DNA from: Agrobacterium vitis
Lineage (GTDB): Bacteria > Pseudomonadota > Alphaproteobacteria > Rhizobiales > Rhizobiaceae
Direction of reading: 5' to 3'
Assembly: GCF_013426735.1 (NCBI RefSeq)
Contig: NZ_AP023272.1
Span: 1,656,501-1,720,500, forward strand
Length of the DNA: 64,000 bases
A program made the position numbers and the translations under genes. How positions within the stretch are numbered: the first letter of the stretch is position 1; every line of letters starts with the position of its first letter. Of this stretch, positions 18,210 to 26,569 are shown in pieces. The notes under the pieces were generated by a model, which worked only from the letters and a program-made list of their open reading frames with translations, was not told the DNA's origin and searched no databases.

Positions 18210-18677
18210 GTGTTTCGCGCCGAATTGGATGCCATCGACATCAAAATTCTAAGAGAGTTGCAACGCGACGGTCGGATGACCAATGTCGAACTGTCGGAGC
18301 GCGTCGGTATTTCCGCACCGCCCTGCTTGCGCCGGGTGCGCAAGCTGGAAGAGACGGGCTTTATTCAAGGCTATCATGCGGCTTTAAGCGGCCCCAAACT
18401 GGGCTTCGATCTGGTCGCCTTCTGCATGGTGGGCCTGAAACACCAGTCGGAAGCCAATCTGAAGAGCTTCGCCGCCGCCACCGAACAATGGCCGCTGGTG
18501 CGCCAGGCCTGGATGGTCAATGGCGAAAGCGATTTCCTGCTGCACTGCGTTGCCGATAACCTCACCAGTTTCCAGGATTTCGTTATCGAGACTCTGACGG
18601 CCAATAGCCATGTCGATACGGTGAAAACCCTGTTGACGATCCGGCAGATCAAGCGGCTGGACTCGATTCCTCTCTAA
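18210..18677 (+). CDS. Lrp/AsnC-family regulator
   Basis: A 155-residue regulator: AsnC-type HTH (MTNVELSERVGISAPPCLRRVRKLEETGFIQ) and a C-terminal RAM ligand-binding domain. It starts with GTG 18210, with GGGTGA 7 bases upstream. It is divergent from trxB across about 230 bases. The effector is probably an amino acid, as usual for the family, but which one is not visible. Confidence 0.88.
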   Translation: MFRAELDAIDIKILRELQRDGRMTNVELSERVGISAPPCLRRVRKLEETGFIQGYHAALSGPKLGFDLVAFCMVGLKHQSEANLKSFAAATEQWPLVRQAWMVNGESDFLLHCVADNLTSFQDFVIETLTANSHVDTVKTLLTIRQIKRLDSIPL

Positions 18678-18693
18678 TGCCGACTGCATGATG

Positions 18694-18793
18694 CCTTAAA
18701 TCGGCATCGATTTAAGGAGAAATTATGCAGCAGATTTAAAGTGTGGCAGCGTCTTTTGTGCGTTTTATAAAACGCACGGCGCTGGAGGTGTCG
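18694..18793. repeat. Rhizobial repeat running into a coding 3' end
   Basis: The segment has a CTTAAATC...GATTTAAG dyad (18695-18717), then ATTATGCAGCAGATTTAAAG, then the perfect palindrome GTGCGTTTTATAAAACGCAC (18758-18777). The same order recurs at 45345-45400, and partial copies lie at 42775-42825 and 56150-56225. Its distal half supplies the last codons of the gene at 18736. Confidence 0.7.
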
Positions 18794-19746
18794 AGCAGGC
18801 TATTGACCCTGTCGATCAGGGCCTCGACCGAATAAAGCGCCAGCACTTCGGGGGAAGTTGGCTGAAAGGGCGCCCGGAAGAAATCTTCTATTCCGTCGAG
18901 ATTTACCGTGCTGTCGAGCAGGAAGACGTTGGACGGATGATAAAAGTCCGCCGCGCGCACTGAGCCATTATTGGTCAAAAGCTTGCGACCGTAGAGGGTG
19001 GCTTCGAGCGGGCGCAGCGTCAGGCCCTGCTGTCCGTCCTGGACAATGTCGATAATGCAGCGGGCCGCCAGATTTTCGGCGAGATAGACCGGGTAAGGGC
19101 TGTTTCCGGTGTGCCTGGCGAAGCGGTCGGCCAGGGTTTTTCGCGGCTTCTTCAATTCCGTAAACCGGATTGAGGTGGTGAAGCCGCGGTGCCGCAAATC
19201 GCTGCTTAGCGCTTCGATCATCGATTTGCGGCCCTTGTCCTTGCCGAGAAAGGCAAAGTCCACGACGGCCTGCACAGTTTTGACACTGTCGACGCCGGCG
19301 ATATATTGCCGGTAATGTTCAAATCCGTAGCGCTGGCAATCGGCCTTGTCGAAGGACAATACTGGATAGCCATCGGCATGTAGGTCTTGCAGCAGAGGCA
19401 CGATACCGTTCTTGGTGACAATCGGATTGCGCACAACGATGGCGATCTTGGCGCGCGGGCGGGCCCGGTGCAGATATTCAATGATTTCCTCGCGCTCGTT
19501 CACAAGGAAAAGTGCATTGGGTTGACTGGCGATCTGCTGGGCGATGATCCGATTATAGAGATATTTACGACCGAAGCGCGGTATGACCTTGAAGATAGGC
19601 CGGTGACGGGCCGCATCTTTCACATTCAGGACCCGGACGTCGAATCGGTTTGGATCGGCCGTTGTCCAGAAATAGTCTTCATAATCGGCCCAGAAACCAA
19701 TGCAGGCAACTTGCTGGCGCTGCTGCGCCAAGGGGGTAGACGTCAC
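18736..19746 (-). CDS. Unknown protein in surface-glycan region
   Basis: A 336-residue soluble-looking protein without signal peptide. I do not recognise the family. The general pattern (N-terminal VACIGFWADYEDYFW, IAIVVRNPIV in the middle, GLTLRPLEATLYGRKLLTNN near residue 240) resembles glycosyltransferase-like LPS core proteins, where a conserved Leu-Pro/Arg-Pro-x-Glu region binds the nucleotide sugar. Its neighbours are a sulfotransferase and LPS glycosyltransferases, which supports a role in surface polysaccharide synthesis. The last ~16 residues (AVRFIKRTKDAATL) are encoded by a dispersed repeat. Confidence 0.65.
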   Translation of the reverse strand: MTSTPLAQQRQQVACIGFWADYEDYFWTTADPNRFDVRVLNVKDAARHRPIFKVIPRFGRKYLYNRIIAQQIASQPNALFLVNEREEIIEYLHRARPRAKIAIVVRNPIVTKNGIVPLLQDLHADGYPVLSFDKADCQRYGFEHYRQYIAGVDSVKTVQAVVDFAFLGKDKGRKSMIEALSSDLRHRGFTTSIRFTELKKPRKTLADRFARHTGNSPYPVYLAENLAARCIIDIVQDGQQGLTLRPLEATLYGRKLLTNNGSVRAADFYHPSNVFLLDSTVNLDGIEDFFRAPFQPTSPEVLALYSVEALIDRVNSLLDTSSAVRFIKRTKDAATL

Positions 19747-19998
19747 GTTGGGCTCCTGCGCAAGCGACGTCTCCTCAACGTGGACGCCATGATTTTCACC
19801 AGAAACAGATTTCGCTGTATAGTTCGTTAAATCTGAGCTGATTAAGGTGAAAATTCGGCGGCTGGACCAAGCAGCCCAGCGTTATATTGCATCCCTTCTT
19901 GGCCGCAAAACCATGGGTATGCTCAGTGTTTCCGAATGCACGCGGCATCGTCTTTCGACCCGGATGAGTGAAGGCCCACGCCGCATCGGTTATAGCTG

Positions 19999-20613
19999 TC
20001 AATCTGAGAACTTATAATTGAACAACTCGATTTCTTCCTGGAAATGCGTCTGGACGAAGGCTTTTGTCTCCTCATCGAAATAGCGGGTATAATCGCCGCG
20101 CTTCGACTGGTTTTTCTTCGGAACAGGATTGCTCAGCCGCAGTCTTTCCAGGAGGGTGGGCTTCATACCGATTTTTTTGCGGATATGACGGAAGTCGGAA
20201 TCAATATTTTCCATCATGCCGATATAGTCGCAGCCGGACAGCCAGAACATTTGCGAGCGGCGCTGAAGCGGCGGCAAGGCCTCGTCTGGCCAATGTTCAT
20301 CATGTCTCGAATAATAAGCGTCTTCGAGCAACCAAGCCTTGAAGCCGATGTCGCGGATATGCTCTTGGTAGATCGGGCACTCATAGCTCTGCAGTCGCTT
20401 CTGGCAAAGAAACGAATAAAGCGACACCATACGGTCCCAAGGATTGCGCACGAAGCCGAATGAGTAGCGCCCATCAATGCCGAATTGGGAAAGCTTCCTG
20501 TGCGGAACATGTGTCGGCACACCATTCGTTTCGCCGCCCAGCACTCTGGTAATAGATCTGCCGGCGGATTTCGGAACATGTACGAAGACAAAATTGGGCG
20601 CAACGACCGTCAT
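19999..20613 (-). CDS. Sulfotransferase (carbohydrate type)
   Basis: A 204-residue PAPS-dependent sulfotransferase. The 5'-phosphosulfate loop is VHVPKSAGRSI (about residues 10-20) and the 3'-phosphate motif is FGFVRNPWDRMVSLY. ATG 20613 has AGGAGG 4 bases upstream. The likely acceptor is a sugar of the LPS or another surface glycan, because LPS glycosyltransferases lie 2 kb away and S. meliloti has an LPS sulfotransferase near its lpsB-greA region. The acceptor is inferred. Confidence 0.82.
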   Translation of the reverse strand: MTVVAPNFVFVHVPKSAGRSITRVLGGETNGVPTHVPHRKLSQFGIDGRYSFGFVRNPWDRMVSLYSFLCQKRLQSYECPIYQEHIRDIGFKAWLLEDAYYSRHDEHWPDEALPPLQRRSQMFWLSGCDYIGMMENIDSDFRHIRKKIGMKPTLLERLRLSNPVPKKNQSKRGDYTRYFDEETKAFVQTHFQEEIELFNYKFSD

Positions 20614-21483
20614 GGTCCCTCCTGTGAGTGAATGCCGCGTCCAAAGCGTTGGACCTCGGTAGGGCGCAGGTGCCCGTTTCAATGTTTCCCGCAAAGCACA
20701 TGAGCCCCGATACCGGCTTCCGGGTTCGGAACTCCACAACTATGCGCGGACATTCGGATCAAGTTCATTTTGATCCAGTCGCTGATATCATCTTTATTTG
20801 CGCCGGTGGCGGCGCATTTGGGATAAACCCATGTTATTGTAGTAACCAATAAGTTACTGATTCGCGCCAGTGCTTTTTCTAAAATCCCCGTGCTTTTTTA
20901 AAAATCATCCGACAGCAGCCTCGTCGGCACTATGGACGAGGGATATGCAGTGCCAAGAGGCTGTCGCCTTGGAAATGTGGCAGTCTATCCAAGAATAGCC
21001 GCCGACGAATTGGTGCGGGCGCATTGCACCATCTGCTATTCCTCGTCGTTTTGACTGGATTTGCTACAGGCCGGCGTGTGGGTGATCACCTTGTCACGCT
21101 TCAAAATTGCCGCGCCGATCTGTTCCAGACGGATCGAGGATGTGGCCGAACCGCCTTTGCCCGAGCGTGAACAATTGCTTTACAATATTGCCTATGCCCA
21201 TTGGACGCCGGAGGAGATCCGCGGCGGTGAAATCTGGGTGAGATCGCTCCCATTCTTGCCATGGGTTGTATCGGGGGCAGCCGTCCGTCCGCAATGGCGC
21301 TGCCAGTTCTCTGCTGCCGGGGCTCCAGTTGCAGGGGCTGTGACCGTCTTCGTTTTCTGTCGTCGCTGTAAGGGCTGGAATGGGCTGGATCGGTCCCCTT
21401 CATATGGGATAGAGGTAGGTGAGTTGAAGCAGGAAGCTGCAATGTCGTGAGGATTTCGCAGCTATTCCGTGACAGGATAACGC
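20614..21483. other. Non-coding or decayed stretch of about 870 bases
   Basis: No recognisable gene. An open frame of 129 residues (21061-21450, plus) has Cys/Arg-rich low-quality sequence; only its middle (EREQLLYNIAYAHWTPEEIRGGE) looks protein-like, so it may be a gene remnant. A small dyad AGTAAC...GTTACT lies near 20839-20856. Confidence 0.4.
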
Positions 21484-22236
21484 ATGTTCGGGAAGAAAAA
21501 CGGGCCACGCAAGAAAAGCCGGATTGAGCGTTTCTTTTCTCTCAATCAGCATCGCAAGCGCTGGGGCGCGGCGCGTCATGCGATGGGGGATCTGGATTAT
21601 CAGGCGCTCAAACATCAGATCGTCGAGGGTGATGCTGCGCAGCAGACGCGCGGTTCGGAAAAATCGCTTGATCTGCATCTGGAAAACCTGCGCCGCGAAT
21701 TTGCGGGCCAGCCGGAATTGCTATGGCATCATGCCCGGCTGATCGTGCTGTTGCGCCGCGAATTCCAGGTGGAACAGACATTCGCAAAATTGCAGGCACT
21801 GTGGGAGGCGGAGGCTGATTTCCTCTGTGAAAACCTCAATCTGCGCTGGCTGGTTTCGGCTGCTGACAGTTTTGTCGATCATCACCCGGATGCCGGGGAG
21901 CGAGCAAGAGCCATGCTGGTGTCGCTGCTGGTCAATACGGTGAAAATCTATGAGACCGAGCGGGTGCTGGCGACGGCTCCGGCACCGGCCGACGCGCAAA
22001 AGCTGGAGCGGTTGCAATCCGAGCTGATTCCGCTGTTTTCCGGCCTGTCCTGCTTTACCATCGGCACCGACGATACCCTGCGCAACATGCGCTGGCGGCT
22101 GGACGGATTGATGGCGCAAGGCCCTGTTGGACTGATGCTGAAAACCGTTTTCGACCGGTTGCAGGTGGAAGATACCGCCTTTGCCCGCCTCAAGGCCCAG
22201 CATCACCGGGGGCGGACGGGCTGGTGGTCTGAGTGA
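21484..22236 (+). CDS. Unknown 250-residue protein
   Basis: A soluble, mainly helical protein with a very basic N-terminus (MFGKKNGPRKKSRIERFF). No known motif recognised. It contains several leucine-rich helices (LRREFAGQPELLWHHARLIVLLRREF). Its 3' end overlaps the convergent GT25 gene by 47 bases. By position in an LPS gene region it may serve glycan synthesis, but nothing in the sequence shows this. Confidence 0.65.
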   Translation: MFGKKNGPRKKSRIERFFSLNQHRKRWGAARHAMGDLDYQALKHQIVEGDAAQQTRGSEKSLDLHLENLRREFAGQPELLWHHARLIVLLRREFQVEQTFAKLQALWEAEADFLCENLNLRWLVSAADSFVDHHPDAGERARAMLVSLLVNTVKIYETERVLATAPAPADAQKLERLQSELIPLFSGLSCFTIGTDDTLRNMRWRLDGLMAQGPVGLMLKTVFDRLQVEDTAFARLKAQHHRGRTGWWSE

Positions 22237-23017
22237 CCGCCAAGGTCTTCAGATAGTCGAAATCCTCGCGCCGGACTGGCACCTGACGCCGCTGCGCATC
22301 ATTGCTGTGGCAAAGCTGACGCAGGCCCATTCGCAGCTGGGCCTTGATCCGCCTGAGCCGAAAGGCGAGGGCAGGGCGCTGCTTTTCTGATTGAGCGGGC
22401 GAAATCGAAGACTGGGTCGCAATCGGTTCGGGCAGGCCATAGGGCACGCAGCGGTCCAGTTGCACGGCCAGAGCCGGATCGGCCTGGAAAGAGGCAAGCT
22501 CATAGGCCGCGCAGATCACCGCATCGGCAATGGCGCCGTGGCGTGCACTGCGCTGGAGAAGTTTGGCAGCTCCCGTTGGCCAGAGAATATACGCCGCCGC
22601 CCCCGAACGATCCTGATAGAGTCGGCGCAGCGGCAGATTGGAGAGGCTGGCGCGCGCGACAAGTTTTTTGCGGCTGCGGGTTTCCAGCGTCACATGGTCG
22701 AGATCGCTACGATGGCGCAGCGCTTCTAGAAGGGCAGGCACCTTATCGGACAGAACCGCGTCGTCTTCCAGCACCAGCACGGGGTTTGCGCCTGAGGCAA
22801 CCGCCTCCCAGATCTGGCGATGGCTGAGTAGGCAGGCTCGTTCGGCTGGCCGAATCGGTCTTTCCCAGCCGTTCCAATAGGCCTCGCCCAGATCGGGAAG
22901 ATGATCGGCATCCAAGGCTGCTATACGGGTAAACGAGAGGCCAAGAGCGCGCATCTGCGCTTGCTGGAAAGCCAGACGCTCACGGGCGCGGTCGAGATTG
23001 ATGATCAGCACCTGCAT
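22190..23017 (-). CDS. Glycosyltransferase family 25 protein
   Basis: A 275-residue LPS-type GT25 glycosyltransferase. It starts QVLIINLDRARERLAFQ, typical for the family, and has the Asp-Asp metal motif LVLEDDAVLS at about residues 80-89. It begins 10 bases after the lpcC stop, so it is in operon with it. GT25 enzymes add galactose or related sugars to the LPS core; donor and acceptor here are unknown. The last ~50 residues are basic and divergent. Confidence 0.85.
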   Translation of the reverse strand: MQVLIINLDRARERLAFQQAQMRALGLSFTRIAALDADHLPDLGEAYWNGWERPIRPAERACLLSHRQIWEAVASGANPVLVLEDDAVLSDKVPALLEALRHRSDLDHVTLETRSRKKLVARASLSNLPLRRLYQDRSGAAAYILWPTGAAKLLQRSARHGAIADAVICAAYELASFQADPALAVQLDRCVPYGLPEPIATQSSISPAQSEKQRPALAFRLRRIKAQLRMGLRQLCHSNDAQRRQVPVRREDFDYLKTLAVTQTTSPSAPGDAGP

Positions 23018-23027
23018 GGCTTTGGCT

Positions 23028-24131
23028 TTATGGTTGGGGCGCGGGCGGCGCGATGACCGGCCTGCCGAGCAACCGGCTATAGACCGCCTCCAGCCCTGCC
23101 GCTTCTCTGGCAAGCGCAAAATTTTCCCGCACATGGGCAACGGCAGCCTTGCCATGCAGGCATGCGCGACCGGGATCGGCCAGATAAGGCTCGATTGCAT
23201 CACGCAGCGGCGCATAGGCATCGGCGGTAACCACGGCACCGGTTGCCCCTTCGGCAATCAGTTCCGCATAGGCCCCGGCATCCGAGGCGACCACAACGGT
23301 TTCAGATGCCATGGCTTCCAGCGGCGTTAGTCCAAAACCTTCATTGCGCGAGGGCGCGACATAGAGCGTCAGCCGCCGATACCATGGCTTGATATCTTCG
23401 ACCTCGCCCAGAAAAACGATCCGCTCCGTCAGACCGGCAGCGGCAATCTGCGCCTTCAGCCCCTCGGCAAAGCCTTTATGTTCCGGGGTGACGCGGCCGG
23501 AGACCACGGCTGTCCAGCCGGTATAGCGGGGCAGCAGCTCGATCATTGCCTTGACGAACAGATCGGTGCCCTTTTGATGGCGCACCCGACCAAAGCAGCC
23601 GATCAGATAATCGCCCGGCAGGTTGGTGGCTGCGATCCTGTCCTCGGCACCTTGCGGCGGATGAAACAGCTCGGTGTCGATACCGTGGCGGATAATGCTA
23701 TGCGGAACCTGCAAAAACGAGCCGGAGCGGGCGCTGGTGGCGACCACGGCATCCATTTTCGAGATCAGCCAACGGGTATAGCGGCTGTGATGACGCTGGG
23801 CCGCCGAGGTAAACAGCAGTTTCAGCGGCATGCGCAACACATCGCGCAACACCACGCCTGCCAGCATTTCCAGATTGCGCCGGGCATGCCAGACGCGATG
23901 GGAAGCGCCGCGCGGCTTTTTCCACAAGGCTGGCATTTGTGCGAAGGTGAGGGCGGGCATGGTCTCCGGCAGGCCGGGACCAAGTGTGGCAATGGCCAGC
24001 CCACGGCGGCGCTGCTGCGGGATCAATTGCACCACGGTGGAGGTTACGCCCGAAAGCCGCCGCTTGAAATGAGGAGCCACCACAAGGATTGAAGCAGGAT
24101 CAAGCACGCACAGGGTACCTTTCGCCATCAT
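23028..24131 (-). CDS. lpcC: LPS core mannosyltransferase (GT4, LpcC/LpsB type)
   Basis: A 367-residue GT-B glycosyltransferase. The N-terminal APHFKRRLSGVTST and ATLGPGLPE, and the middle GCFGRVRHQKGTDLF, closely match what I know of rhizobial LpcC/LpsB, which transfers mannose from GDP-mannose to Kdo in the LPS core. The donor-binding EGFGLTPLEAMA is intact (E-x7-E). It sits directly downstream of greA on the same strand, as lpsB does near greA in S. meliloti. It starts at ATG 24131 (or 24128). Confidence 0.88.
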   Translation of the reverse strand: MMAKGTLCVLDPASILVVAPHFKRRLSGVTSTVVQLIPQQRRRGLAIATLGPGLPETMPALTFAQMPALWKKPRGASHRVWHARRNLEMLAGVVLRDVLRMPLKLLFTSAAQRHHSRYTRWLISKMDAVVATSARSGSFLQVPHSIIRHGIDTELFHPPQGAEDRIAATNLPGDYLIGCFGRVRHQKGTDLFVKAMIELLPRYTGWTAVVSGRVTPEHKGFAEGLKAQIAAAGLTERIVFLGEVEDIKPWYRRLTLYVAPSRNEGFGLTPLEAMASETVVVASDAGAYAELIAEGATGAVVTADAYAPLRDAIEPYLADPGRACLHGKAAVAHVRENFALAREAAGLEAVYSRLLGRPVIAPPAPQP

Positions 24132-24159
24132 GGCTACATTTGATGTTACGCACTCACAG

Positions 24160-24193
24160 AAAAAAGACGCACCTGCAAGGCGCGCCTTTTTTC
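24160..24193 (-). terminator. Intrinsic terminator of greA
   Basis: GACGCACC (24166-24173) pairs, with two G-T pairs, to GGCGCGCC (24179-24186), and T-runs flank the stem on both strands. It lies 20-50 bases after the greA stop, so lpcC probably has its own promoter. Confidence 0.75.
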
Positions 24194-24211
24194 AATAGCA
24201 GAGGCTGGAGA

Positions 24212-24688
24212 TCAACCCCAGTTGACCGCGATAATTTCGTAGGCCTTGGAGCCGCCGGGAGCCACGACTTCGATACTGTCGCCGGCTTCCTTGCCAATCA
24301 TGGCACGGGCAATCGGCGAGGAAATCGAGATACGCCCAGCCTTCACATCGGCTTCCTGATCGCCGACGATCTGGTAGATTTTTTCCTCGTCGGTATCTTC
24401 ATCGATCAGCTTGACGGTAGCGCCGAACTTGATTTTCGAGCCGGACATTTTCGACAGATCGATGACTTCCGCGCGCGCAGTCAGATCTTCGAGTTCGGAG
24501 ACCCGGCCTTCATTATGGCTCTGGGCTTCCTTGGCGGCATGATATTCGGCATTTTCCGAAAGGTCGCCATGGGCGCGCGCTTCGGCAATGGCCTCAATGA
24601 TCCGAGGACGTTCTTCTTGTTGACGCCAGCGCAGTTCCTCCTGAAGCTTGAAGAAGCCGTTCTGCGTCATCGGTACCTTATCAACCAT
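24212..24688 (-). CDS. greA: Transcription elongation factor GreA
   Basis: A 158-residue GreA: N-terminal coiled coil with the tip acidic residues in [15 protein letters not shown], and the C-terminal FKBP-like domain ([20 protein letters not shown]). It rescues backtracked RNA polymerase by transcript cleavage. ATG 24688 (MVDKVPMTQ) is preferred with AGGAAGAG upstream, giving the standard length. A 7-bp dyad (24742-24748 with 24760-24766) lies in the probable leader. Confidence 0.96.
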   Translation of the reverse strand: MVDKVPMTQNGFFKLQEELRWRQQEERPRIIEAIAEARAHGDLSENAEYHAAKEAQSHNEGRVSELEDLTARAEVIDLSKMSGSKIKFGATVKLIDEDTDEEKIYQIVGDQEADVKAGRISISSPIARAMIGKEAGDSIEVVAPGGSKAYEIIAVNWG

Positions 24689-25135
24689 GTCCTCTTCCTT
24701 CACCTTTCATGCCCGCATGGCGTGGCCATGAAAATAAAACAGGTTCCGAAGCAAAGCTACGGAACCAGCCACATATCCAACTCGTGACATTATAGCAGAC
24801 TGTAACAGTCAATTTCCAGAGATTTCGAATGGACGTATTTTCAATCTGTCCATCCGGCACAACTGCCCAGGCGCAACCGTGTCACTGCGCTGATATAAGC
24901 TTCCAGATGTCGTTAACAAGGGCAATGGCGACAAGCCACATCGCAATTGAAATCGCAAAGACCAGAAGCAGGTATTTCATCCTTGGGGTCATTATCTCTG
25001 CCGTCTATCGCCGGTTCTACGCTCAACTCTATGCGATGATTCGGCCTGCGTGGATGTTAACCTTCGATCAAGGATGATTTTTTGTAAATGCGAAGGCGGG
25101 GCTGTCTCGTTTTGGTTCATGGAGCGCTCTGCCGG
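24689..25135. other. Spacer upstream of greA
   Basis: About 450 bases. It contains the dyad GGTTCCG...CGGAACC (24742-24766) in the greA leader. An 82-residue plus frame (24829-25077) has a hydrophobic centre but no ribosome site or known family, so I do not call it. Confidence 0.4.
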
Positions 25136-26401
25136 TCAATCTTCAATCGGCTTGGTAGACCAAGGCTCGATTGAGTAATCGCCGGGCGGCGGCATATTGG
25201 GTGGCCTGTAGGGGGTCGTCCTCGATGGGTGGTCCAGCCGGTCGATGACGGATTGATGGATGACGCTGCCTTTTTCGATAGAGCGAGGGTCGCAGAGCGG
25301 CAGATACCAGCCCTTGGGAGGCCGGCAGCGCCAGGAGGAAAAGGGTACGCGACGCGGCACGATCTCGAACGGCAGCCAGGACCAGGTCATGGAATCATGG
25401 ATCGGGGCCAGGGGATCGAGCTTCACATGGTCGTTGTCGTCATCTTCGCCATAGACGATGTCATGGACGGTGTCTTCGTCGTAGTGCAGCCCGAATGGCC
25501 TGCTTTCGGCGATCATCCAGGCCAGCGGAATCTTGGCCGTCGCGCTCTGCGCCTCGCTATAGCCGCCGCCGACATCGCCATGCGAACCGGCAAACCAGAC
25601 CTGTTTGAAATCCTGAGGCTTGATTATATGCGGGTCCTCCGGCTTGAACGGGCTGCCCCAGAATGGCTGGCCGGACTTCCAATAGACCGGTCGAAACATC
25701 GTGCGCCGCTCATCAATGGCCAGGGCCTGGCGGACAGCGGCCACGCTTGGATTGCGGGTCGTGAAGGGAAAGGTCTGGAAGGTGAGACCTCTCTGTGTCT
25801 GGTTGATCACCGTCGATACGGTGTCGAACAGGCCGAGAAAGGCAATCGCCGGACGGTAGCCGCGCAATGTCCGCTCATAAAGACGCATGGCGGCAAAGGC
25901 GGAGGGTGCCGAGTGGCTGACGATGTCAGCCGTTTCGCCATACCGCTCGCTTATGGGAATGGTTTTATAGGTCCGGTAGGCGTAGTCCACAAGATTGAGA
26001 AAATTCGGCGCAATAATGCCCAGGCTGTTGATGAAGCCGGCCAGAACCCTGGCGCTATAGGCGCCGCGGCTGAAACCGAGGATGTAGATCCTGTCGTCCT
26101 CGCCAATTGTGTTGCCGGCGTCGTCCCTCGGTGCGGCCCGATAGTTCTCAACAAGAAACCGGTAGGCGCGCTTGACATTGCGGTCGAGACCCCAGCCCGT
26201 TGCCAGGCCCCAGACTTCGGCGGATTGGCGTGCAAGTCGCAACCAGTTGTCGTCTGCACCGAACGTGCCGACGTCCGGCTCATAATAGACCAATTGCTGG
26301 TCGCTGCGGGTCAGGCAGCCAAGCAGTCTGACGATATTGGTTCGGCTGGCTGAAATTTCATTCGACGTGCCGTCAAACAGAATGACGATGTTTTTGCCCA
26401 C
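25136..26401 (-). CDS. DUF2235 alpha/beta-hydrolase
   Basis: A 421-residue protein of the DUF2235 family, which includes Tle1-type phospholipase effectors. The N-terminus KNIVILFDGTSNE and the nucleophile elbow GFSRGAYSAR (Ser in G-x-S-x-G type) are clear; later GSHGDVGGGY is typical. GTG 26401 has AAGGGG 5 bases upstream and is preferred over TTG 26422. No VgrG, Hcp, immunity or other secretion gene is adjacent, so a housekeeping lipase role is as likely as an effector role. Confidence 0.83.
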   Translation of the reverse strand: MGKNIVILFDGTSNEISASRTNIVRLLGCLTRSDQQLVYYEPDVGTFGADDNWLRLARQSAEVWGLATGWGLDRNVKRAYRFLVENYRAAPRDDAGNTIGEDDRIYILGFSRGAYSARVLAGFINSLGIIAPNFLNLVDYAYRTYKTIPISERYGETADIVSHSAPSAFAAMRLYERTLRGYRPAIAFLGLFDTVSTVINQTQRGLTFQTFPFTTRNPSVAAVRQALAIDERRTMFRPVYWKSGQPFWGSPFKPEDPHIIKPQDFKQVWFAGSHGDVGGGYSEAQSATAKIPLAWMIAESRPFGLHYDEDTVHDIVYGEDDDNDHVKLDPLAPIHDSMTWSWLPFEIVPRRVPFSSWRCRPPKGWYLPLCDPRSIEKGSVIHQSVIDRLDHPSRTTPYRPPNMPPPGDYSIEPWSTKPIED

Positions 26402-26569
26402 GCTGTCCCCTTGCCAGATCAAGGGGTTTTCATAGCATTATCAGCGTGGTGCAGCATCCCTGGCTTTTGAAGGGTCAGGCGGAAAGCCTCACCCTTCGGT
26501 CGCATTCGCTCACAGTCTGTTCAAGAACGGCCATGTGCTGACGGACAGCGTCGATTATTGGGCGGGCTG

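Noticed and set aside
21061-21450. 129-residue plus-strand frame
   Set aside because: No clear ribosome site, Cys/Arg-rich ends, no family features; at best a remnant.
24829-25077. 82-residue frame with hydrophobic stretch
   Set aside because: No ribosome site, no recognisable family, mixed composition.
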